This document shows, piece by piece, positions 54,770-62,492 of a stretch of DNA of 64,000 nucleotides. Made by a program: the position numbers and the translations under genes. The notes under the pieces were generated by a model. The model had not been told where the DNA came from and made no database searches. It saw only the letters and a program-made list of their open reading frames with translations. The stretch comes from Planctomycetota bacterium (GTDB taxonomy: Bacteria > Planctomycetota > Planctomycetia > Pirellulales > Lacipirellulaceae): NCBI GenBank assembly GCA_029259915.1, contig JAJDED010000044.1, forward strand, positions 1 to 64,000, given 5' to 3'. Within the stretch, counting starts at the first letter, position 1. Each line of letters starts with the position of its first letter.

Positions 54770-56398
54770 ATGGCCAGGCTTTCGCAGTGCGCGTCAATTC
54801 GTTCCCGATGCCGGTTTCGTTTTAGAGAAATTGCCCTGATTAGCATGGCTTTTCTTGCAGTTTCCCATGCTCACGCCGTGACTCCCGACAGTCCCGAAGT
54901 CAGGGCGCTCATCGGGCAAGGCCTCAAATACCTGGAATCGAAAACCGACCATCGATTGGGCGGAAAATGTTTGATCGCTTTAGCTTTTCTGAAGAGTGAG
55001 GCATCCCACGACCATCCTCGAATTACCGAAGCACTAGAAGCATGTCAGGCAATGTCCGTGGAGCAAATCCTCAACGACAGCGTTTACAGCAATGGCTTGG
55101 CTGTGATCCTTCTTTCAGAACTGAACGACCCTCGGTATCACGATCTGATGAGCCGATTCGGCTCGGCCATGGAACAGCGACAAAAAGACCATGGCGGTTG
55201 GGGTTACGAAAACCGCGGGACAGGAGATACTTCCCAAACTCAATACGCGGTGCTTTGCAACTGGGAATTGCTTCGCTCCGGTTTAACACCGAATGTCGAG
55301 TCGGTTGAAGCTTGCACCAACTGGCTGCTACGCACTCAGGATCCCTACGGCGCCTGGGGCTATCAAGGAAAGGATCCTGGTAGTTTTGAACTAACCAGCC
55401 AGGGTAGCACGTCTTCTAGCATGATGGCCGCGGGATTAGGGAGTCTGATGATATGTGGCGATATGCTCGGCTTGATCAAACCTTACGAAGTGTCCCAACA
55501 ACAGCAAAGCCATGATCGCATTCCGGCCGCACTGGAGCGAACCAACGAGCAAGGTGCCAAGCGAACTATGCGCATTCTCACCAGCAAAGGTGTTGATAAG
55601 ACAAGGCTTCTCAATGCGATTTCAAGAGGCCAAGCGTGGTATGAAACTCAATTTAAACTCGAAAGCCACGGATACCCCGGCTATCTGCTGTACTCTTTAG
55701 AACGCTACAAAAGCTTTGAAGAGTTTCTCTCGGGAAACGCTTCTGTCGAGCCAGATTGGTATCAACAGGGATTCGACTATCTCAAGAAGTCGCAAAATCT
55801 CACCGGAGGATGGAGCGGCAGTTCGGGGAGCGTCTGTACCACGGCTTTTTCAGTATTATTTTTGCTGCGTTCAACACAGCGGAGTCTCGAAGCCAGCCTG
55901 GGCGAGGGAACCTTGATCGGTGGACGCGGATTGAGCGCCAATTTAGCTCAAATGAAGGTTCGCTACGGACGCCTCGTCGTCAAACAAGAACTTACGCAGG
56001 TTGACCAATTACTGGGAATGCTTGAGGACTCGGACAGCAAGGATCTCGAAGCATTGATCGCCAACTCCGCTGCGCTGAGTGTCAGCAATGTCGGTGCTGG
56101 CGACGCCCGACGATTGCAGCAAATCGTTCGGAGCGGAAAACCACAAGCACGCCTGCTGGCCGTGCGGGCTTTGGGAAAAATGCGAGAGCTCGACTATGTT
56201 CCAACACTTCTGTATGCCATGACCGACCCCGACAAACGCGTAGTACGCGAGGCACGCGACGCATTGCGATTTGTCAGCCGACGTTTCCAGGGCTTTGGCT
56301 TGCCAGACAACTTTGACGAAACCCAACAGTATCGCGTGCTCGACAAATGGAAAGCCTGGTATCGGCATGTGCGGCCAGATGCTCTCTCTATCCCTTAA
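54770..56398 (+). CDS. Alpha/alpha-toroid (prenyltransferase-repeat) protein with C-terminal HEAT repeats
   Basis: The 542-residue protein is chosen from the ATG at 54770, which gives a basic signal peptide ending near AHA. The helical-toroid repeats run from about 35 to 380, with QW-like stretches GGWGYENRGTGD, YGAWGYQGKDP and GGWSGSSGSV. The last 90 residues carry HEAT-like repeats (LLAVRALGKMRELDYVPTLLYAMTDPDKRVV). No DXDD catalytic motif is visible. It is first in an operon with ExbB/ExbD and a PQQ propeller, mirroring the toroid plus propeller pair on the other strand. Confidence 0.8.
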   Translation: MARLSQCASIRSRCRFRFREIALISMAFLAVSHAHAVTPDSPEVRALIGQGLKYLESKTDHRLGGKCLIALAFLKSEASHDHPRITEALEACQAMSVEQILNDSVYSNGLAVILLSELNDPRYHDLMSRFGSAMEQRQKDHGGWGYENRGTGDTSQTQYAVLCNWELLRSGLTPNVESVEACTNWLLRTQDPYGAWGYQGKDPGSFELTSQGSTSSSMMAAGLGSLMICGDMLGLIKPYEVSQQQQSHDRIPAALERTNEQGAKRTMRILTSKGVDKTRLLNAISRGQAWYETQFKLESHGYPGYLLYSLERYKSFEEFLSGNASVEPDWYQQGFDYLKKSQNLTGGWSGSSGSVCTTAFSVLFLLRSTQRSLEASLGEGTLIGGRGLSANLAQMKVRYGRLVVKQELTQVDQLLGMLEDSDSKDLEALIANSAALSVSNVGAGDARRLQQIVRSGKPQARLLAVRALGKMRELDYVPTLLYAMTDPDKRVVREARDALRFVSRRFQGFGLPDNFDETQQYRVLDKWKAWYRHVRPDALSIP

Positions 56399-56435
56399 TT
56401 CACCCACGACATTGCCTCCCCCAAACTTGATTCTC

Positions 56436-57302
56436 ATGACAACCTATCCCCAATCAACTGGTGAACGCAAATACCAGTTAACCGTCAGTTCCTACGACCG
56501 AGCTATTGCGCTGATTGTCGCTTTGCTGGTACTGGTAGGCTCGACTGTGTGCGGGATGGCTGTTGTGTTTTTCACCGGGAAATTTGTGCAAACAATCGAA
56601 CCGATTCCCGTGGTACCGGTCGAGGCGACCAAACTCCACACTGCGCAGGGACTGCACAACGATCCTGAGCCCCCCGGGGCGGAAGAGGCTCCCGACCTGA
56701 GCGAACCAAAACTGCAAGATACTCTCGAAACATTGACCAACGTCATCTCCAACCGCGACGCACTTGTCACCGACGAGCGGCTCGATGCACACAAAACTGC
56801 GGGAGAGAGTAGCAGCATGGGAGATTTTCGCCAGGCGGGAACCCATAGCGAGGAGGTTGTTGAGCGTGTGCCGCGTTGGCAACGCTGGAAGCTGCGCTTT
56901 GAGCCCGAATCGGCGGATGAATTTGCTCTTTGGCTCGATACTCAAAAAATCGAAATCGGAGTGCTAGGACGCGACAACTTGGTACATTATGCCTCCGCTC
57001 TCAGCCAGAACAACCCAAGGACTCGGACAAGCGCCCCTGAACAAGAGACACGTGGTTATACTTCAGCTGCCGACGGCCCCATGCCAGGGCTGACATCGAG
57101 TCTGGCGCGCAAAGCCAATATCGCCCGTTTTGGCGAGATCGTGGTACTGTTCTATCCCTTTGAAGTTGAAAGCCAACTATGGACCCTGGAAAACCAATAT
57201 GCCGACGGTCGCAATGTGAATTCGATTCGCGAAACGGTTTTTACTGTAGTGCGAAAGGGTGCGGGATTCCAGTTTGAAGTGATTGATCAAAAAACCTTTT
57301 AA
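56436..57302 (+). CDS. Membrane-anchored protein with periplasmic domain, ExbBD-associated
   Basis: The 288-residue protein starts at the ATG at 56436 because upstream frames overlap the toroid gene. One membrane helix lies at about 28-50 (IVALLVLVGSTVCGMAVVF). An acidic linker follows, then a periplasmic domain (about 140-288, beginning WQRWKLRFEPESADEFALWLD). The bitopic layout resembles TonB in general shape, but no TonB family motif was found. It directly precedes ExbB, so it is a candidate for the protein energised by the proton channel. The domain is not recognised. Confidence 0.68.
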   Translation: MTTYPQSTGERKYQLTVSSYDRAIALIVALLVLVGSTVCGMAVVFFTGKFVQTIEPIPVVPVEATKLHTAQGLHNDPEPPGAEEAPDLSEPKLQDTLETLTNVISNRDALVTDERLDAHKTAGESSSMGDFRQAGTHSEEVVERVPRWQRWKLRFEPESADEFALWLDTQKIEIGVLGRDNLVHYASALSQNNPRTRTSAPEQETRGYTSAADGPMPGLTSSLARKANIARFGEIVVLFYPFEVESQLWTLENQYADGRNVNSIRETVFTVVRKGAGFQFEVIDQKTF

Positions 57303-57330
57303 GTAATCTATATCCAGACGAGAGCCTGCT

Positions 57331-57963
57331 ATGGAAATTCTGTTTTCGTATTTGAACGATCTTGTTTATGCGATGTTGGCTGGACTCGCATTGTGGGGCG
57401 CGTATTGTGTGGTCATGGTTTGGCGTCGAGTCGGACAAACACGTTTTGTCACGGAGTACGATCAAGATGAATTCATGACCGAATTGGAAAACATCTTGAT
57501 TGCAAAAGACTTCGTAGCCGCGACGGAGCTCTGCGAGGGCGATCGCCGCGCCATGCCGCAATTGGCCCTCTATGCAATTAACCACCGTAACTTGAGTTAC
57601 GACAGACTCCGCCACCGACTTGCCGAACGGTTCCAGCAAGACGTCATGTCCGACATCGAGCACCGGGTGAGTTGGGTTACCACGGTCATCAAAAGTGCTC
57701 CGATGATCGGATTGCTGGGTACCGTGATGGGCATGATGGGGGCCTTTGCCAATTTGAGCAGTGGCGAGAAAGTCGACACCATTCAGATGGCTGCCGACAT
57801 CCAGTTTGCACTCGTCACGACCGCTTGCGGATTGGCGATCGCCGTGCCGCTGGTGCTGGCGACGGCAAGCATCAATATTCGTTTACGAAAAATGGAAGAC
57901 TTGGTCGGCTGGGGGCTCACTCGGCTGTTCGAAAGTATGAAACTGTGGCTCATCACAGATTAG
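57331..57963 (+). CDS. MotA/TolQ/ExbB proton channel family protein
   Basis: The 210-residue protein has three membrane segments (about 10-32, 112-135 and 150-175). The TolQ/ExbB signature lies in the middle (WVTTVIKSAPMIGLLGTVMG) and the third helix is FALVTTACGLAIAVPLVLATASI. These proteins form a proton-driven rotor channel with ExbD. It begins 28 nt after the membrane-anchored protein and about 60 nt before the first ExbD. Confidence 0.92.
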   Translation: MEILFSYLNDLVYAMLAGLALWGAYCVVMVWRRVGQTRFVTEYDQDEFMTELENILIAKDFVAATELCEGDRRAMPQLALYAINHRNLSYDRLRHRLAERFQQDVMSDIEHRVSWVTTVIKSAPMIGLLGTVMGMMGAFANLSSGEKVDTIQMAADIQFALVTTACGLAIAVPLVLATASINIRLRKMEDLVGWGLTRLFESMKLWLITD

Positions 57964-58021
57964 CAGGCCTTTGGAAGACTCGTTTACCGAACGCATCCAA
58001 CCTTGATATGCATTAAACGAT

Positions 58022-58510
58022 ATGCCCGTAACTATTAAAGACAAAGTCGATCTAAACGAAGATTTACGGCTCGTGCAAAGTCGTGATCGCAGTGACGAAT
58101 CCGAAATGGACATCACGCCCATGATCGACATTACGTTTCTGCTTCTGATTTTTTTCTTGGTCTGCTCGACGCCTGATCAACACTCAGCAATCGAACTGGC
58201 GAAAGCCCGGCACGGCAAAGGAATCGGGGAGCGCGACTCGGTAATTATTACCATTAGCGACGAAGGCGTGAATTCTGCGCCTGTTTATCTGGCTGACGGA
58301 AAAATCGGCGAACCCTTGCCGGAAGATCCCGAAGAACAGAGTGAACAGATTGTCGCAGCGGTCGACGCGGGTCGGCGCGAACAAAACAAAGATTACGTGC
58401 TGATCAAAGCGGATCGCAACGTGGCCCACCGCGAGGTGTCGCGTGTGATCCGTGCAGTGTCGCAAGTGGAAGGGGCTAAAATCTTTTTGGCCGTCTTCGA
58501 AGGGGAATAG
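58022..58510 (+). CDS. ExbD/TolR family protein 1
   Basis: This protein of 162 residues has the ExbD signature EMDITPMIDITFLLLIFFLV near residue 30, including the conserved Asp within the membrane helix. A periplasmic domain follows, of the usual size. It is the first of two ExbD paralogues 16 nt apart. The two pair with the upstream ExbB, and ExbBD channels use the proton gradient. Confidence 0.92.
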   Translation: MPVTIKDKVDLNEDLRLVQSRDRSDESEMDITPMIDITFLLLIFFLVCSTPDQHSAIELAKARHGKGIGERDSVIITISDEGVNSAPVYLADGKIGEPLPEDPEEQSEQIVAAVDAGRREQNKDYVLIKADRNVAHREVSRVIRAVSQVEGAKIFLAVFEGE

Positions 58511-58526
58511 ATAAAGGGTTCACTCC

Positions 58527-59015
58527 ATGAGCAGAGCAAACCAAACCAACGTGCCCGACACTTTGGGACGAAGATCCACAGGCAAAGACGAAATGGACCT
58601 GACGCCGATGGTCGACGTCACGTTTTTGCTTTTGATTTTCTTCATGATCACTGCTGCCTTTGCACTACAGAAAGCATTGGAAGTTCCTCCGGTTAGCAAA
58701 GACGAGGCCTCGGCCACCCATACAGTCGACGAGTTGGAAGAAGATTCGATTGTGGTACGGGTAGATGAGGACAACGTTTTTTGGATCGGCGCCCCGAAAT
58801 GGGACGAAGAACAGCGCACACCCAGCGTGCCAGAAATGCTGGCCAAAGTGCGCGAAGCTCGCGGGGCAGGGGGCACTGGCCCGACAAAGCTGCTCGTGCA
58901 GGCCAACGGCGATTCGCGACACGAGTTTGTCGTTGCGGCATTGGACGCGGGTTCAGGCGCTGGAATGGAAGAAATCCGTTTGATGAGCTACGAAGACGGC
59001 GACTTGGACCTTTGA
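58527..59015 (+). CDS. ExbD/TolR family protein 2
   Basis: This is a second ExbD of 162 residues with EMDLTPMVDVTFLLLIFFMI near residue 25 and the conserved membrane Asp. Sequence and periplasmic domain differ clearly from the first copy, so the two probably form a hetero-oligomer rather than being a recent duplicate. The stop is about 65 nt before the propeller gene. Confidence 0.92.
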   Translation: MSRANQTNVPDTLGRRSTGKDEMDLTPMVDVTFLLLIFFMITAAFALQKALEVPPVSKDEASATHTVDELEEDSIVVRVDEDNVFWIGAPKWDEEQRTPSVPEMLAKVREARGAGGTGPTKLLVQANGDSRHEFVVAALDAGSGAGMEEIRLMSYEDGDLDL

Positions 59016-59079
59016 CTTTGGTTTGATTTCATTTTTTATTTTTGGCTCAGCCGCATGCGGCAGACCCCACGTGATTGCA

Positions 59080-62000
59080 ATGAAAACCGAAACCTTTCTT
59101 GATATTCTTGAACAGCGCGGACTTGTTACCGGTTCGATCCTTCAGCAGTTGCGTGAGAAAGTTGCTCAAAGCGAACGTCGCGTAACTCCCAAATCGCTGC
59201 TGAAATATCTGGTCAAGCAGGAATTCATCACACGGTCTCAAGCAAAACAACTTCTGCAAACCACGCTCTACGTCTCACCCAGCGCAGAATCGAGCATCTT
59301 GGGCATCATGGCCTTGCCTGACATATCCGGCAAGCGTTCTTCTCGTTTGAAAAGCGCTGAATTGGATGACAAGGAGGAGATACCGACGTTGGCCCCAATC
59401 GATTCGCCGGAGGAATCGAGTATCTCGAAACAAGATCGCAAGGCGATGGAGCGCGAAGACGAATTAGCTTCGATCAGTGGATTTGTCAGCGAAGTGCTCT
59501 CAAAAAAAGAAAACCAGCTACCCAAGATGTCTCTGGCAGAGTTTGAGAAGAAAGAAAAGGAAGAGAGAACAAAAGGACGACGCAGGCAAACTGTCAAGCA
59601 GAACGAGTGGGATTCGCCATTGTTATTGTTGGGCGGGGGAGGGTTGGTCGTACTTATTTTGGCCGGTGTGATTATCGGATATCTACTTCGTCGTGGAGAA
59701 GCCGATGTCATCCTTGCCGAGGCTGGTGAGTATTACGACGGCGGCTCGTACACGCAGGCGATAAAGCAGTACGATCGTTTTGTCAAAGATTTTCCCAGCC
59801 ATCCGGAATTCAGCGAAGCCAAAGTAAAACTCGGGATGGCGAAAATCTGGAAGGCGACCCTAGGCACAAAGCATTTCTCCGGGGCATTGGAAACTTCGCA
59901 ACAAGTTTTAGACGCGATCGAAGATGAGCCGCAATTTAAATCCGCGCAACGGGATCTTGCATCACGTTTGCCGGCAATCGCGCAGGGACTTGCCGTCCAG
60001 GCGGAAATAGCAACCGATGCTGAGGATATTGTCCGTTTTATTGCCCAATCGAAGGCAGCTCTTGCGCTGTGCAACAACACCAAGTTTATTCCAAAATCTT
60101 TCCGCGACGACGTTGTACTCAATGAAGTTATGGAATCACTCGATCGCGTTGAGCGCACGCAGAAGCAGAATATCCAGTTAGCGCAAGCTATGATCGACAT
60201 CCATTCAGCGATCGAAGCAAACAATACGGCCAAGGCCTACGAGATTCATAAAACGCTCGTGACGGAAAATCCCGGACTGCTCAAGAACCAATCGCTGGCG
60301 GAAAAGATCCGGGAAATCTCCGCGGCGGAACAATCGGTCATCAAGTACGTCGCCATCGCGGAACCCGCTATAACTTCGCCTCGTCCCAACCCACTGGTTG
60401 CAGAACTTGCCTTGGCCACACGACGCGGCCCGGAGGCAGACGCTACGGGAATCGTGGCCGTTCGAATTGATGGCGCAATTTATGCCGTCAACGCCAGAGA
60501 TGGAAAACTATTGTGGCGCCGCTTTGTAGGTCTGGACTCGCAAGTTCCACCAACCATTTTGCCGTCGGGGGATTGGTTGGTCGTCGACGCTCGACACAAT
60601 GAGCTGCTGCGGCTTGCCGGTTCCTCGGGGGAGCTTGTCTGGCGACAAACCTTTTCTGCGCCAATCCTGCAGCCCGTGCAAATCGACGCCCAGCTCCTGG
60701 TAGCCGATGATTCGGGAATACTTCATGTCCTGGATGTGCGGTCGGGAGAGCGCACTGGATATATCCAGTTAAGCCAACCGCTGTCGGTGCCACCCACGGT
60801 GGGTCCACACGGACGTCGGATCTATGCGGTGGGTCAACATTCGAGCATCTTCACGCTTTCGGTCGAAGATTTCTCCTGTATGGGAGTCTTCTTTTTAGGC
60901 CATTCGAACCATAGTGTCACGGTGCCGCTGGTATGCTCGCTCAACAAAGCTATCGTAGCCGTCAATACAGGCATTGCTACAAGTCGCATGCACGTGTTGT
61001 CCACGGACGACGATGGGATACTGGTTTCGAGCGAATCGAAACGCCGGCTCGAAGGATTGGTGAACACGTCCTTGTTGGAGGCGGGTCGACGACTTGTTGC
61101 GCTTACCAGTTCGGGTCAGATGAACGTCTACGAAGTCGGTACCGGCATAGGTCGCGAAGCTCTTGCAAAAATTGCCTTCCGCGATGCTGAATCGGGCCCC
61201 CCCGTCGCACGATTTGGTCTGCTGCATGACGGGCATGTTTGGTCTGCGGGTAATCAATTAAGCAAACGCACGGTTTCGCCTACCGGAAATCAACTACCAG
61301 TACGTGATATCGATCGCGACTACGGCGGCGACACGTTTGACCATCCATTGCAGATGGTTGACAACACCTTGATCCATGTTCGCCGACCGGCTGAGCAAGC
61401 TGGCGCAATTGTCGCGGCAATGGAATCCGCTTCTGGAAAAGCGCTTTGGGAAACCGAGCTTGCTGTTCCTTTGGCGGGTGCGCCGGCTGTCGATTTGGAC
61501 GGCACACGGTTTTCCGCCATCACAGCCTCGGGGGCCGCCTTTTTACTCGACCAACAGGCGATCAGCCGCAGTGTTCAAGACGAATCGCAGCAACTTTCGT
61601 CGTTCGATTTCACTATGTCGCCGCTCACCGATAGTGTTGGCTTGGGGCAGGGGAGGCTCGCACTTGGCACGCCCGGCTCCGACCAGATGCTTCATTTCCG
61701 GCCTGATGCCCCACAGAAGCCGCTCACAGCAATTCGACTTCCAGCGCCACTTAGCTGTTCTCCTGTGGCTTGGAGGAACGGCTTCGTCGCGCCGACACGC
61801 GTGGGGCAGGTCTATCTTTACGATGCTGAAACTGCTGAGCAGCTAGGGAGTCCGTTTCAGCCTGCTTTAAGGGCCGATTCCCTTTACAAGTGGCTCACAC
61901 CGGCGGTTTATGGCAAGGGTGAAAATTCGCGACTGTTGATTAGCGATGGCGTGGGAAAGATTTATCTACTGCGTTATGAAGAGCAACCGCAACCAAATTT

Positions 62001-62487
62001 AGCGGTCGTAGCAGAGACCCGTGTTGGCAAGTCGGCATTAGCCACACGTCTTGCAATTGTGGGAACAAGCGGTTTCGCTGGAACCCGCAATGGCCAACTG
62101 GCCCGTTTTACGTTACCTGAACTGGAGAGCCTGCCCGCGGTCGATTTGTCGGCACACGTGGTTTGGGGACCTTTCGGCACCGATGAAAAACTTGTTTTAG
62201 CAACAGACACCGATGAACTTGTCTGCGTCGATACCCAAGGCCAAATCGCTTGGCGCCGACCACTGGTTCACGGCCCGCCCCATGGTAAACCCTTAGCGGA
62301 TGCCAACTCTTGGCTGATTGTCTGGCGATCAGGCGGTCTTTCACGAATTCAAATCGACGATGGTTCCGAACGCGGTTTCCTCAAATTCGAGCAACCAGCG
62401 GTTGCAGGGCCTATCGCCTTTGGCAAACGACTTCTCCTGACATCGTCCGATGGCACTCTGCTGGTTGTGGATCCACCTCAAAACTAA
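59080..62487 (+). CDS. Membrane-anchored PQQ-like propeller protein with kinase-type N-terminal domain
   Basis: The 1135-residue protein starts at the ATG at 59080 (MKTETFLDILEQRGLV). The first 70 residues (to FITRSQAKQLL) resemble the short helical domain found at the N-terminus of planctomycete Ser/Thr kinases. A membrane helix is at about 188-212, and TPR-like helices at about 215-425. PQQ-like propeller strands run from about 460 to the end (for example VDARHNELLRLAGSSGELVW, DAETAEQLGSPF and VDTQGQIAWRRP). It may link a membrane machine to a binding scaffold. Confidence 0.78.
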   Translation: MKTETFLDILEQRGLVTGSILQQLREKVAQSERRVTPKSLLKYLVKQEFITRSQAKQLLQTTLYVSPSAESSILGIMALPDISGKRSSRLKSAELDDKEEIPTLAPIDSPEESSISKQDRKAMEREDELASISGFVSEVLSKKENQLPKMSLAEFEKKEKEERTKGRRRQTVKQNEWDSPLLLLGGGGLVVLILAGVIIGYLLRRGEADVILAEAGEYYDGGSYTQAIKQYDRFVKDFPSHPEFSEAKVKLGMAKIWKATLGTKHFSGALETSQQVLDAIEDEPQFKSAQRDLASRLPAIAQGLAVQAEIATDAEDIVRFIAQSKAALALCNNTKFIPKSFRDDVVLNEVMESLDRVERTQKQNIQLAQAMIDIHSAIEANNTAKAYEIHKTLVTENPGLLKNQSLAEKIREISAAEQSVIKYVAIAEPAITSPRPNPLVAELALATRRGPEADATGIVAVRIDGAIYAVNARDGKLLWRRFVGLDSQVPPTILPSGDWLVVDARHNELLRLAGSSGELVWRQTFSAPILQPVQIDAQLLVADDSGILHVLDVRSGERTGYIQLSQPLSVPPTVGPHGRRIYAVGQHSSIFTLSVEDFSCMGVFFLGHSNHSVTVPLVCSLNKAIVAVNTGIATSRMHVLSTDDDGILVSSESKRRLEGLVNTSLLEAGRRLVALTSSGQMNVYEVGTGIGREALAKIAFRDAESGPPVARFGLLHDGHVWSAGNQLSKRTVSPTGNQLPVRDIDRDYGGDTFDHPLQMVDNTLIHVRRPAEQAGAIVAAMESASGKALWETELAVPLAGAPAVDLDGTRFSAITASGAAFLLDQQAISRSVQDESQQLSSFDFTMSPLTDSVGLGQGRLALGTPGSDQMLHFRPDAPQKPLTAIRLPAPLSCSPVAWRNGFVAPTRVGQVYLYDAETAEQLGSPFQPALRADSLYKWLTPAVYGKGENSRLLISDGVGKIYLLRYEEQPQPNLAVVAETRVGKSALATRLAIVGTSGFAGTRNGQLARFTLPELESLPAVDLSAHVVWGPFGTDEKLVLATDTDELVCVDTQGQIAWRRPLVHGPPHGKPLADANSWLIVWRSGGLSRIQIDDGSERGFLKFEQPAVAGPIAFGKRLLLTSSDGTLLVVDPPQN

Positions 62488-62492
62488 AACGA

